Assembly: GCF_020097135.1 (NCBI RefSeq)
Contig: NZ_CP083608.1
Coordinates: 558,001 to 622,000 of the forward strand
Length of the DNA stretch: 64,000 nucleotides
DNA from: Macrococcus armenti
GTDB taxonomy: Bacteria > Bacillota > Bacilli > Staphylococcales > Staphylococcaceae
Direction: 5' to 3'
The notes below the pieces were generated by a model. That model saw only the letters and a list, made by a program, of their open reading frames with translations. It was not told the DNA's origin and searched no databases. Each line of letters opens with the position of its first letter. Position 1 is the first letter of the stretch. The translations under genes and the position numbers were made by a program. Positions 32,164-40,777 of the stretch are shown here, in pieces.

Positions 32164-33012
32164 ATGATTTATATAGGATTAACAGGTTGGGGAGATCATG
32201 ATTTATTATATGAAGATTTAACGAATAAATCGGATAAATTATTTCATTACGCTGCACATTTTCCTATCGTTGAATTGGATGCGACTTACTATTCGCTCCA
32301 GCCTGAACGCAATATTCGCAAATGGATAAATGAAACCCCGGATAATTTTAAGTTCATCGTTAAAATTCATCAAGCCTTAACAGGGCATAATGATATTAGC
32401 AAGTTTGCACCGAGTAAAGAAGTTTTGATCAGTCAGTTCAGACAAATGGTGGAACCACTATTTAAAGTGGGTAAACTCGGCTGTGTACTCATTCAGTTTC
32501 CCCCATGGTATGAATGTTCTACTATTAATATTAACTATATTATATATTTAAAACAACATCTTCGCCCTTTGCCATTATGTATCGAATTCAGGCATGATAG
32601 CTGGTTTACGGATGAAATGAAAGAACATACGCTGAATTTTCTGTATGACCAGGGGCTCATACATTCAGTTTGTGACGAACCACAGGCAGGACATGGTTCA
32701 ATTCCTTTCGTCAATCGTGTAACGCATGAAGTAGCATTGATGCGACTGCACGGCAGAAATGTTGCAGGTTGGACGAAGAAAGATTTAACAGATGATGAGT
32801 GGCGGGACGTAAGATATTTATATGATTATAATGATAAGGAGCTGAAATCTATCGCGCAGTCATTACAAATTCTTGATTATAAAGCGAAAGATGTCTACTG
32901 CTTATTTAACAACAACTCTGGGGGACATGCCGCGAAATGTGCAAAGCGCATGTGCGAACTATTAAATATTGAATATACAGGACTCAATCATAAGCAACTG
33001 AAATTATTTTAG
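32164..33012 (+). CDS. DUF72-family protein (YunF-like)
   Basis: A 282-residue DUF72 protein, a TIM-barrel-like family related to AP endonucleases but without assigned activity. Family features include the start IGLTGWGDHDLLY, the SLQPERNIRKW and FKFIVKIHQALTGH segments, ECRHDSW-type (here EFRHDSWF) and the C-terminal YCLFNNNSGGHAAKCAK. SD AGGTGAT precedes the ATG. The next two genes follow with 11 and 12-base gaps, a trio conserved as yunF-yunE-yunD in Bacilli. Confidence 0.88.
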   Translation: MIYIGLTGWGDHDLLYEDLTNKSDKLFHYAAHFPIVELDATYYSLQPERNIRKWINETPDNFKFIVKIHQALTGHNDISKFAPSKEVLISQFRQMVEPLFKVGKLGCVLIQFPPWYECSTININYIIYLKQHLRPLPLCIEFRHDSWFTDEMKEHTLNFLYDQGLIHSVCDEPQAGHGSIPFVNRVTHEVALMRLHGRNVAGWTKKDLTDDEWRDVRYLYDYNDKELKSIAQSLQILDYKAKDVYCLFNNNSGGHAAKCAKRMCELLNIEYTGLNHKQLKLF

Positions 33013-33023
33013 GAAGTGAACGT

Positions 33024-33857
33024 ATGACTATACAGGCAATCGTAATACTCATTATACTCGGACTATTTTCAAGCATTATCGGTGCAATCGTCGGTATCGG
33101 TGGTGGTATTATTATCGTTCCGACTTTGATTTATTTAGGTATTGATGCAGGCATAATAGATGGCATTACACCTCAGAAAGCAATCGGTACTTCAACAGTA
33201 ATCCTTATTTCAACAGGGCTTACAGCAGCAATTGGATATATGAAAAACAAACAGGCAGACTTAAAGAATGCGTTAATCTTTATGATTGGTATTATACCTG
33301 GAGCGCTTATAGGTGCACATTTAAGTCAGTATTTAACGTTACATAGTTTCAACTTATACTTCGGAATATTTCTCATTATTATGAGTATCGTTTTGTTAGT
33401 CCGCGATAAGATTAAGCCGATTAAATTATTTCAGAGTGCTGCGCATATGAAAACATTTACAGATGCTGAAGGCAAAACGTATGAATATAGTATCGCACCT
33501 ATCCCGGCAATTATTGCGACATTTTTTGTAGGGTGTTTAACAGGTCTGTTCGGAATCGGTGGTGGTGCACTGATGACACCGCTAATGATCATTGTATTTC
33601 GTTTTCCACCACATATTGCTGTCGGTACGAGTATGATTATGATATTTGTATCAAGTATTACTGGTGCAGTAAGCCATATGGTACAAGGAAATATTATTTG
33701 GATTTATGCCATCATATTAATATTGGCTAGTTTTATCGGTGCGAAACTTGGTGTTACAATTAATAAACGAATGAAATCATCTTCAGTCGTAACGATGTTA
33801 AGAGTTATACTGATGTTATTAGGAATGTATCTCATCATTAAAAGTCTGATTAGTTAG
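33024..33857 (+). CDS. TauE/SafE-family membrane transporter (YunE-like)
   Basis: A 277-residue membrane protein with about eight helices in two homologous halves. Each half has the family GxGGG motif: VGIGGGIIIVPTLI (about 24-37) and FGIGGGALMTPLMI (about 175-188). TauE/SafE proteins export sulfite, sulfoacetate or related organosulfur anions; the substrate here is unknown. SD AGGAAG precedes the ATG. It probably shares a transcript with its DUF72 and metallophosphatase neighbours. Confidence 0.9.
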   Translation: MTIQAIVILIILGLFSSIIGAIVGIGGGIIIVPTLIYLGIDAGIIDGITPQKAIGTSTVILISTGLTAAIGYMKNKQADLKNALIFMIGIIPGALIGAHLSQYLTLHSFNLYFGIFLIIMSIVLLVRDKIKPIKLFQSAAHMKTFTDAEGKTYEYSIAPIPAIIATFFVGCLTGLFGIGGGALMTPLMIIVFRFPPHIAVGTSMIMIFVSSITGAVSHMVQGNIIWIYAIILILASFIGAKLGVTINKRMKSSSVVTMLRVILMLLGMYLIIKSLIS

Positions 33858-33869
33858 GGGTGGAACGAT

Positions 33870-35186
33870 ATGGAAGTAAAGTTATTTCATACGAATGATA
33901 TACATAGTTATTTATCGAATTATCATAAAATTGCACGCTATATTAATGATCGCAGGACGGAGCACCCACACATGCTTTATATGGATCTTGGCGATCATGT
34001 GGACAGAAGTCACCCTTTAACAGAAGCAACGCTCGGAAAAGCAAATGTGAAATTACTTAATGATGCACAAGTAGATGTTGTAACAATTGGAAATAATGAA
34101 GGTATAACGCTGGATCATGAGTCTTTTAATCAGTTATATTCGGATGCAACATTTCCTGTCACTTGCTGTAATTTGTTTGATATGTCGGGCAACTTACCAG
34201 ATAACATCAGATCTTCTGTAATACTTGAAAAGCATGGAATTAAATACGGTATTGTTGGCGCTACTGCAGAATTTACGCCGTTTTATAAAGCGTTAGGGTG
34301 GGATGTTACTGACCCGATGTCCGCAATTATCCGTGAAATTCATACATTACATGAACACGTAGATGTTGTAATAGTTCTCAGCCATCTCGGGAAGTTTTTT
34401 GATCGTCAACTTGCTGAAGCATGTCCTGAAATTGATATTATTTTAGGTGCACATACGCATCATTACTTTCTACAAGGCGAAGTCGTAAATGGCGTATTAA
34501 TTGGTGCTGCCGGAAGATATGGTGAATATATCGGAGAGATGACGTTAACATTTGAAGGGACTACATTAATTTGTAAATCGGCTAGGCTTATCGATACGAA
34601 TGACTTACGTAATACCGATGAAGATTATTATGAGATGGGCGCTAATTTATTAAAAACTAAAATTTCAACAGAGCAGCTCATGTTGCCAAGAAGACTTTAT
34701 AGTGCATCATATACAACGCATTTATTACTTGAAGCATTAATGAAATTTACTGAAGGCGACTGTGCATTAATCAATTCAGGATTAATTGTACAAGGATATG
34801 AAGGAAATAACTTTACATATTATGACTTGCATACGATGTTACCTCACCCGATTAATCCTGTGAAAATTACGCTAACAGGACGTGAATTGAAGGAGATTAT
34901 TAACATGAGTATGCATCACGATCATCGTGATGAGATTGTTAAAGGTTTTGGATTTAGAGGGGACTTGTTTGGGATGTATGTATGGCGCAATATCGGTTTC
35001 ATACAGTCACAGCAACGTTATTTTATTGGTACAGAAGAAATTAATAACCATAGAAAGTATAAACTTGCGACGCTCGATATGTATACGTTCGGACGATTTT
35101 TCCCACAATTTACGCAAAATGAAAAACGTTATTACATGCCGGAATTTTTAAGAGATATTATGGAAACAGCAATTAAGAATTTATAA
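33870..35186 (+). CDS. 5'-nucleotidase-family metallophosphoesterase (YunD-like)
   Basis: A 438-residue two-domain protein. The N-terminal calcineurin-like domain has metal ligands in FHTNDIHSY (about 6-14), MDLGDHVDRS, TIGNNEG, VLSHLGK and GAHTHHY. The C-terminal 5'-nucleotidase domain supplies substrate residues (SGLIVQGYEG region). No signal peptide is present, so it is probably intracellular, unlike secreted 5'-nucleotidases. Substrate is unknown. It starts 12 bases after the TauE/SafE gene, with SD AGGGGTGG. Confidence 0.9.
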   Translation: MEVKLFHTNDIHSYLSNYHKIARYINDRRTEHPHMLYMDLGDHVDRSHPLTEATLGKANVKLLNDAQVDVVTIGNNEGITLDHESFNQLYSDATFPVTCCNLFDMSGNLPDNIRSSVILEKHGIKYGIVGATAEFTPFYKALGWDVTDPMSAIIREIHTLHEHVDVVIVLSHLGKFFDRQLAEACPEIDIILGAHTHHYFLQGEVVNGVLIGAAGRYGEYIGEMTLTFEGTTLICKSARLIDTNDLRNTDEDYYEMGANLLKTKISTEQLMLPRRLYSASYTTHLLLEALMKFTEGDCALINSGLIVQGYEGNNFTYYDLHTMLPHPINPVKITLTGRELKEIINMSMHHDHRDEIVKGFGFRGDLFGMYVWRNIGFIQSQQRYFIGTEEINNHRKYKLATLDMYTFGRFFPQFTQNEKRYYMPEFLRDIMETAIKNL

Positions 35187-35208
35187 TACAAAAGTTGAAT
35201 TTAACAAA

Positions 35209-35236
35209 TTGACAATAATCGCATGTTGTATATATG
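35209..35236 (+). promoter_or_regulatory. lipA promoter
   Basis: TTGACA (35209-35214) is followed after 16 bases by TATATG (35231-35236); a TATAAT lies just beyond (from 35238) as an alternative -10. Confidence 0.55.
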
Positions 35237-35272
35237 TTATAATAGAAGCATTAGAAATTTGGAGGGATTAGT

Positions 35273-36187
35273 TTGGCGACAAAGAATGAAGAAATACTAA
35301 GAAAACCCGAATGGTTAAAAATTAAACTTAATACAAATAAGAGCTATACAGGCTTAAAGAAAATGATGCGTGAGCATAATTTAAATACAGTATGTGAAGA
35401 AGCAAAATGTCCGAACATCCATGAGTGCTGGGCTGAGCGTAAAACTGCAACAATTATGATATTAGGTGCAATTTGTACACGTGCATGTCGCTTCTGTGCA
35501 GTAAAAACAGGTTTACCGAACGAACTCGACTTAAATGAGCCGGAACGTGTAGCCGAATCAGTGCGTTTAATGAACTTGAAACACGTTGTAATTACAGCAG
35601 TTGCACGTGACGATTTAAAAGACGGCGGGGCACATGTATACGCTGAAACAATTCGCAAAGTTCGTGAAGTAAATCCATATACGACGATTGAAGTATTACC
35701 TTCAGACATGGGCGGAAGCATCGAAAACTGGGAAACTTTAATGGCAGCAAAACCGGATATTTTAAACCATAATATCGAAACGGTTAGACGATTAACGCCG
35801 AGAGTTCGTGCGCGTGCAACATATGACCGTTCATTAGAAGTATTGCGCCGTTCAAAAGAACTTTATCCAGACATTCCGACGAAATCAAGTTTAATGGTAG
35901 GACTTGGAGAAACAACTGAAGAGATATATGAAGTAATGGATGATTTACGTGCAAACGGTGTAGATATTATGACAATCGGTCAATATTTACAACCAAGCCG
36001 TAAACATTTAAAAGTTCAGAAGTACTATACACCATTAGAATTTGGTAAATTACGTAAAGTTGCGATGGAAAAAGGATTCAAACATTGTCAGGCTGGTCCG
36101 ATGGTACGAAGTTCTTACCATGCAGATGAGCAGGTAAATGAAGCAGCGAAAGAAAAACATCGTTTAGGTGAGCTTTCTAATAAGTAG
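35273..36187 (+). CDS. lipA: Lipoyl synthase
   Basis: LipA is a radical-SAM enzyme that inserts two sulfurs into protein-bound octanoate. The 304-residue protein has the auxiliary-cluster cysteines in [12 protein letters not shown] and the SAM-cluster motif CTRACRFC (about 67-74). The closing RSSYHADEQ supplies the conserved RSSY serine. The start is TTG at 35273, with SD GGAGGG. gcvH elsewhere in the window is a likely substrate carrier. yutD overlaps no coding sequence but follows after seven bases. Confidence 0.97.
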   Translation: MATKNEEILRKPEWLKIKLNTNKSYTGLKKMMREHNLNTVCEEAKCPNIHECWAERKTATIMILGAICTRACRFCAVKTGLPNELDLNEPERVAESVRLMNLKHVVITAVARDDLKDGGAHVYAETIRKVREVNPYTTIEVLPSDMGGSIENWETLMAAKPDILNHNIETVRRLTPRVRARATYDRSLEVLRRSKELYPDIPTKSSLMVGLGETTEEIYEVMDDLRANGVDIMTIGQYLQPSRKHLKVQKYYTPLEFGKLRKVAMEKGFKHCQAGPMVRSSYHADEQVNEAAKEKHRLGELSNK

Positions 36188-36194
36188 GTGGCAT

Positions 36195-36650
36195 ATGATT
36201 ATACAGACAGGACAACATTACTTTGAAGTAATAGAGAATCATAGAGATGCATTTAATCAGGAAATGTTTGATCACCGCTATTCAGAAATATTAGATCGTT
36301 ATCCTTATATCGTTGGTGATATCGGATATGAACAATTAAGATTACGTGGATTTTTCGATGATAATAAGAAAGGCGCAGACGTAAATAAGCGATTTTCTAC
36401 GATACAGGACTACTTATTAGAATACTGTAATTTTGGATGTGCTTATTTTGTACTCCGACGATTAAATGAGCATGAAATCGTGCAGCATTTCGGAGCAGAC
36501 GTCATAATTTCATCAGATGATACGACAGAACTTGATGTGAAAGAGACAGAAAGTATTGCAGATGAAAATATCGAACTTGAAATAATAGAAGAAACAGAAA
36601 CGACTGTTGTTATATCTGAAGATAAAACATTCAAATACTTTCAAAAGTAA
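36195..36650 (+). CDS. yutD: YutD-like protein (DUF1027)
   Basis: A 151-residue protein of the YutD family, conserved in Bacilli directly after lipA. Family-like stretches are VIENHRDAFNQEMFDHRYSEILDRYPYIVGD-type (N-terminus) and LEYCNFGCAYFVLRRL. The C-terminal 45 residues are acidic (ETESIADENIELEIIEET) and likely flexible. I choose the ATG at 36195 because AGGTGGC precedes it. Function unknown; linkage suggests a role near lipoate or metabolism, but that is weak. Confidence 0.85.
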   Translation: MIIQTGQHYFEVIENHRDAFNQEMFDHRYSEILDRYPYIVGDIGYEQLRLRGFFDDNKKGADVNKRFSTIQDYLLEYCNFGCAYFVLRRLNEHEIVQHFGADVIISSDDTTELDVKETESIADENIELEIIEETETTVVISEDKTFKYFQK

Positions 36651-36660
36651 ATAAAACTTT

Positions 36661-36712
36661 AAGTCGGATGATTCGGAAAATTATATTTTCTTTAAATCAT
36701 TCGACTTTTTTA
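36661..36712 (+). terminator. lipA-yutD terminator
   Basis: AAGTCGGATGATT and AATCATTCGACTT form a 13-bp stem with one G-U pair, then a T-run. Confidence 0.85.
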
Positions 36713-36723
36713 GTGAGGGAATA

Positions 36724-37683
36724 ATGATGCGTATTACGCTTAATAAACGATTTAACCAAAAATTAAAGTTTCATCCTGTTCATGAAATTGATGAATATTT
36801 ATTATCTGTCCACTTTAATGGGCAAATAAGAATACGCAATGACGAAAAAGTGATCATGCATGAAAGTTATGGATATAAGAACTTAAGTTTTGATCCTATC
36901 ACGTATGATACACAATTTTTAAGTGCATCTATACAGAAATTTATTACAGGCATTATTATTGAACAGTTAATTGATGAACAAAAATTAAACCGAACAGATC
37001 GTGTAGCACGATATATTCCGCATATTGCCTCACATATATTAATAGAAGATTTACTACTTCATATTAGTGGGCTTACCCGGTATAAAGTATATAAAGATAT
37101 ACATGGACTGGACGAAGCGGTAAGTTTGATCGAGATGTGTGGAGCGACATTACCGTATCACAAGTTTGATTATAATGACGCAAATTTTATATTACTCGCA
37201 AAAATAATAGAACTTGTCGAAAAAACACCGTTCAGAACAGTTATATACGACAGAATAATCGACAAGTATCAACTCGAACATAGTTGTTTTTATGATGAAA
37301 CGTATGATGCGACGACGGGCATCCATCAGTACGGTGAAATATTAATAGAGGACTGGCATAGTGATCTGGATAAGTATTATGGTGCTGGGAATATGTATAT
37401 GTCACTGAAAGATATTGATACATTAAGTCAATCATTTGCGCGTTACAATATATTTAATATGGACAAGACGAAAGAAATTGTTTCGCCAGATAGGTTTCAG
37501 AAGCAGAAGTACAGAAGCGGAATATCATTGCGTGACAATTTTTTAAGAATTAGAGGTACGCTTTATGCACATGACGTTGTCGCGTATTTTAATGAATGTA
37601 CATTTATAGCAGTAGCGACGAACCGTGAAAGTGATTTGTATAAGGCAGAAGATATACTACGACAAATAATTGACACAAAATAA
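36724..37683 (+). CDS. FmtA-like serine hydrolase, no export signal seen
   Basis: A 319-residue beta-lactamase/PBP-fold protein. It has S69-I-Q-K72 (SxxK nucleophile motif) and Y150-N-D152, which matches the Tyr-x-Asp triad reported for staphylococcal FmtA, rather than the usual YxN. HISGL and YYGAGNMYMSLKD are further family blocks. FmtA is an esterase that removes D-alanine from teichoic acids. Unlike the neighbour, this protein has no obvious signal peptide or membrane helix at its N-terminus (MMRITLNKRFNQKLKF). GAGGGA precedes the ATG. It is a diverged paralogue of the next gene. Confidence 0.8.
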   Translation: MMRITLNKRFNQKLKFHPVHEIDEYLLSVHFNGQIRIRNDEKVIMHESYGYKNLSFDPITYDTQFLSASIQKFITGIIIEQLIDEQKLNRTDRVARYIPHIASHILIEDLLLHISGLTRYKVYKDIHGLDEAVSLIEMCGATLPYHKFDYNDANFILLAKIIELVEKTPFRTVIYDRIIDKYQLEHSCFYDETYDATTGIHQYGEILIEDWHSDLDKYYGAGNMYMSLKDIDTLSQSFARYNIFNMDKTKEIVSPDRFQKQKYRSGISLRDNFLRIRGTLYAHDVVAYFNECTFIAVATNRESDLYKAEDILRQIIDTK

Positions 37684-37754
37684 TTTTTACTAATAATTGA
37701 CAATAAACTTTGGAAGGTATAAATTTTTAATATCAAAATATTAAAGAGGTCTAT

Positions 37755-38846
37755 ATGAAAAAGTTTATCGTTGTAATACTTATTGTTGCATTATGGGGAG
37801 GATTGTTCTATCAATTAATTGGTAAAGAAAATAGACAGTTGAATACAATCTCTCAACTATCAGCACTGTCATATAAAGAATGGTTAAAAACGAGTTACAA
37901 AAATACACTAAAAAAGCAAGTTGATGCATTAATAAAAAAGCATCATTATAACGGAACTGTATATGTGACATATCATAATGAGACATTGATTGATAAATCT
38001 TATGGGTTCAAAGATGCTGCACAGACTGAACCATTCGACAAAAACAGTATGTACTTAATCGGTTCGAGTCAAAAATTAATTACAGGAATTATTACGAAGC
38101 AGCTCGTTGATAGTGGAAAAATAGATGTGAATGCACCAGTTCAGAATTATGTTACAAATTTTATTTATCCAGACATAAAAATAAAAGATTTAATTCTTCA
38201 TCGCTCAGGTTTAGTAAAATTCAAGAATAGAAATAGTAATCATGGATTAGATGCATCGATTGATGAGATTAATCAGTATGGTTTAGGAAATGTTCCGATT
38301 GGGTCATTCTTATATAATGATGCAAACTATATTGTTCTTGCGAAAGTAATTGAGAATGTAACAGGAAAGACATATAAACAAAATGTTGAACAACGTATTT
38401 TTAAAAAATTTCATTTAAAGGAATCTGCATTTTTCGATGATATAAAGTTAAAACCTTACTTTGTTAAAGGCTTAAAATTTATTAATAACACATGGCAAAT
38501 TTCAGAAGCAAGAGGTCTTGATAAGTTTTATGGTGCTGGCAATATTTATATGTCCCCGAAAGATATGGGAGTTTTATTAAATGATTTAATGCAATATAAA
38601 GTTCTGAATAAAAATCAGTTAGATTCTATATCAACTCCGATAATATTTAATACAGATTCAGCATATCGCTACGGAATGTATTTAAAAAATGGATACTACA
38701 GAACAAGAGGATACTTTTTTGGAACAGATTTTGTATGTTTATTCAATCATCATAAAGTCGTAGTAATAGCAACGAATAAACAGATAGATAAAGAAATTCC
38801 GAATAATGAAAAACTTGCACGAGAAATTTTTAAATTACTAAAATAA
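37755..38846 (+). CDS. FmtA/Flp-like serine hydrolase, membrane-anchored
   Basis: A 363-residue protein with an N-terminal membrane anchor (residues 4-22) and an extracellular beta-lactamase-like domain. Its SxxK is S104-S-Q-K107, and Y187-N-D189 again gives the FmtA-type Tyr-x-Asp. HRSGL and FYGAGNIYMSPKD match the neighbour. It is likely to act on teichoic acid D-alanyl esters or related wall substrates, judging by FmtA; this is inference. AGAGG precedes the ATG. The gene lies 1.8 kb upstream of dltX. Confidence 0.85.
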   Translation: MKKFIVVILIVALWGGLFYQLIGKENRQLNTISQLSALSYKEWLKTSYKNTLKKQVDALIKKHHYNGTVYVTYHNETLIDKSYGFKDAAQTEPFDKNSMYLIGSSQKLITGIITKQLVDSGKIDVNAPVQNYVTNFIYPDIKIKDLILHRSGLVKFKNRNSNHGLDASIDEINQYGLGNVPIGSFLYNDANYIVLAKVIENVTGKTYKQNVEQRIFKKFHLKESAFFDDIKLKPYFVKGLKFINNTWQISEARGLDKFYGAGNIYMSPKDMGVLLNDLMQYKVLNKNQLDSISTPIIFNTDSAYRYGMYLKNGYYRTRGYFFGTDFVCLFNHHKVVVIATNKQIDKEIPNNEKLAREIFKLLK

Positions 38847-38886
38847 ACAAGCGCGAATGATAATTTAATATCATTCGCGCTTGTTT
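38845..38886. terminator. Bidirectional terminator
   Basis: AAACAAGCGCGAATGATA and TATCATTCGCGCTTGTTT form a perfect 18-bp stem with an ATTTAA loop between two convergent genes. Confidence 0.92.
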
Positions 38887-39148
38887 ATAAAATTACATCA
38901 TACAAAAAGCTTTTAATTTCCATTGCGTCATTTTCACTAACACCAAGTGCGTGTTCAATGTACCCAGGTTCTTCGAGGTCATCACGACCGATAATCCCAA
39001 ATTTATTAGACTGTGTATTCAGTACGATTGTTTTACCGTAATGTCTGTCTGTCTGAACTAACGTTAAATCATGTCTTGAGTCGCCTACGAAACTAACAAA
39101 ACGAACTTTTGCCTGTTCTTCATCATCATATAAAAATAAATCTATCAC
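38885..39148 (-). CDS. DUF3055-like small protein
   Basis: An 87-residue soluble acidic protein (MIDLFLYDDEEQAKVRF...). The motif VRFVSFVGDSRHDLTLVQTDRHYGKTIV (read from RFVSFVGDSRHDL) agrees with the DUF3055 family, which is found beside lipA, yutE and the HAD phosphatase in staphylococci. GAGGTGAT lies before the ATG on the minus strand. Function is unknown. The family call rests on memory of the neighbourhood and motif. Confidence 0.7.
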   Translation of the reverse strand: MIDLFLYDDEEQAKVRFVSFVGDSRHDLTLVQTDRHYGKTIVLNTQSNKFGIIGRDDLEEPGYIEHALGVSENDAMEIKSFLYDVIL

Positions 39149-39231
39149 TTCATCACCTCATTTATTATTAGTATACATTGAAGTGCAGATAAATTCAAAA
39201 TTTGATAAACTTATTAATGGAGGTGAGTATT

Positions 39232-39669
39232 ATGTATTTCGTAGATAGAGATGAATTAAATAACAAACTGGATTATATTGAAAACTTATCAAAAAACCTT
39301 GAGACGAGTGAAACATTTGCATTAGAGCGTATTGCACATATGTTAATTGAGAGTGTTGTAGATGTCGGGAATATGATAATAGACGGCTTTATTATGCGTG
39401 ACCCTGGAAGTTATAAAGATGTGCTCGATATATTAGAGATGGAGATAGTTATTCCGTCACGTGATGCAGACATGATGCGAGATACATTGAAGTACAGACA
39501 ATGGTTCGTAAGAGAATATACGCATATCGATCACGTTGAAGTGAAACGAGCATTTATGGACAACATCGAAAGTTATCAAAACTTCAAGATGAATGTAAAT
39601 ACATTTATTAATAATGAATTAGGACCGGTATCAGCATTTGGAAAGGGTGGCAAAGTTGAAGAAGTATAA
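39232..39669 (+). CDS. DUF86-type HEPN-like protein (YutE-like)
   Basis: A 145-residue all-helical protein of the DUF86/YutE family. Family members often have a HEPN nuclease motif (RxxxxH). The nearest match here is RHYVH-like 'REYTHIDH' near residue 100, so an RNase role is possible but unproven. No nucleotidyltransferase partner is adjacent, unlike toxin-antitoxin versions. I choose ATG 39232 for its SD GGAGGTGAG; the frame start at 39202 lacks one. Its end overlaps the HAD gene by 14 bases. Confidence 0.78.
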   Translation: MYFVDRDELNNKLDYIENLSKNLETSETFALERIAHMLIESVVDVGNMIIDGFIMRDPGSYKDVLDILEMEIVIPSRDADMMRDTLKYRQWFVREYTHIDHVEVKRAFMDNIESYQNFKMNVNTFINNELGPVSAFGKGGKVEEV

Positions 39670-40435
39670 AGGATATTTACTTGATCTGGATGGTACGATG
39701 TATGCAGGAACACGTGTCATTGAAGGTGCAAAAGAATTTATTGAATATTTGTCGAATCATAACTTACCATATTTATTTGTGACGAATAATGCTTCAAAGC
39801 GCCCGGATGAAGTCGCTGAAAAATTAACGCAGATGGGATTTGTTGCAACAGCTGATAATGTTGTAACGAGCGCGATGGCAACAGCAAGCTATATTGCAGC
39901 TGAAAGTCCTGGTGCTACTGTTTATGTTATTGGTGGAACTGGGATTAGACAAGCACTTACGGATGAGGGGTTAGTCATTAAAGACTCAGAACATGTAGAT
40001 TATGTAGTCATAGGTTTAGATGTCGATATTAATTATGAAAAATTATCGACAGCATGTCTTGCAGTTCGAAACGGTGCGAAGTTTATTTCGACAAATCCTG
40101 ATACGTCTATTCCGACAGAACGTGGATTTTTACCGGGGAATGGCGCAATCACGAGTGTAATCACAGTGTCGACAGGTGTTGAACCAAAGTTTATCGGTAA
40201 ACCGATGGAAACAATTATGAATAAAGCGGTAGACATCATAAAACTTCCGAAAGAAGAGATTGTTATGATCGGTGATTTATATATGACTGACATTATGAGT
40301 GGTATAAATGCTGGCATTGATACACTTCATGTTCAAACAGGTGTGAGTACATATGAACAAGTTATGGCAGAACAAGTACCACCGACGTATAGTGTTAAAA
40401 ACTTAATGGAAGTCATTAATTTATATGAACAATAA
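39656..40435 (+). CDS. HAD-superfamily phosphatase, NagD/YutF type
   Basis: A 259-residue HAD phosphatase of the NagD-like class. Motif I is DLDGTMYAG (about residues 10-18), motif II FVTNNAS, motif [13 protein letters not shown] with the Lys, and motif [16 protein letters not shown]. In B. subtilis the YutF homologue hydrolyses sugar or nucleotide phosphates. I choose TTG 39656, giving the family N-terminus (M)[13 protein letters not shown] with AAAGGGTGG upstream. Its start overlaps the YutE-like gene, so translation is coupled. Confidence 0.9.
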   Translation: MKKYKGYLLDLDGTMYAGTRVIEGAKEFIEYLSNHNLPYLFVTNNASKRPDEVAEKLTQMGFVATADNVVTSAMATASYIAAESPGATVYVIGGTGIRQALTDEGLVIKDSEHVDYVVIGLDVDINYEKLSTACLAVRNGAKFISTNPDTSIPTERGFLPGNGAITSVITVSTGVEPKFIGKPMETIMNKAVDIIKLPKEEIVMIGDLYMTDIMSGINAGIDTLHVQTGVSTYEQVMAEQVPPTYSVKNLMEVINLYEQ

Positions 40436-40443
40436 ATAATAGC

Positions 40444-40472
40444 GAGATAGTTTAAATACTATCTCTTTTTTT
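40444..40472 (+). terminator. Terminator before the dlt operon
   Basis: GAGATAG and CTATCTC pair around a short A/T loop, followed by a T-run. Confidence 0.82.
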
Positions 40473-40551
40473 GTGTCTAAATTATGAATAGGAAATTTAT
40501 TGATTTTAATGGAAAAAAAGAGTAATATCATTTGGTATACTAATAAAAATT

Positions 40552-40599
40552 TATTAATATAAAATTAATATTTGAAATATGTTTGTAATATTATATAAT
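40552..40599 (+). promoter_or_regulatory. dlt operon promoter with upstream inverted repeat
   Basis: TTGAAA (40572-40577) and TATAAT (40594-40599) are separated by 16 bases. Immediately upstream lies TATTAAT-ATAAA-ATTAATA (40552-40570), a perfect 7-bp-arm inverted repeat in the usual activator position. It does not match a regulator site I know. Confidence 0.55.
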
Positions 40600-40624
40600 G
40601 TGAACATTGATGAGGAGTGATGAA

Positions 40625-40762
40625 ATGAACTTTAATTTATTTAAAAATGAAAATACAAAACTCGTATGTTTAACATTGCTCTATATATCGATATTATTTG
40701 CTTTGTTCTGGATTTATGCAGGCGGAAGCGTTGAAAACAACTTTATTTATAATGAATTTTAA
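40625..40762 (+). CDS. dltX: DltX, small membrane protein of D-alanylation
   Basis: A 45-residue protein with one membrane helix (about residues 14-32, VCLTLLYISILFALFWIY) and the conserved C-terminal F-I-Y-N-E-F. In staphylococci and Bacillus DltX is required for teichoic acid D-alanylation, acting with DltB and DltD. SD GAGGAG lies before the ATG. It is the first gene of dltXABCD, 15 bases before dltA. Confidence 0.93.
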   Translation: MNFNLFKNENTKLVCLTLLYISILFALFWIYAGGSVENNFIYNEF

Positions 40763-40777
40763 GTTTGAGGTGAAAGT

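Noticed and set aside
39232-39669. HEPN/MNT-type toxin-antitoxin system at the DUF86 gene
   Set aside because: No nucleotidyltransferase gene is adjacent; the neighbours are a DUF3055 gene and a HAD phosphatase, the usual housekeeping context of yutE.
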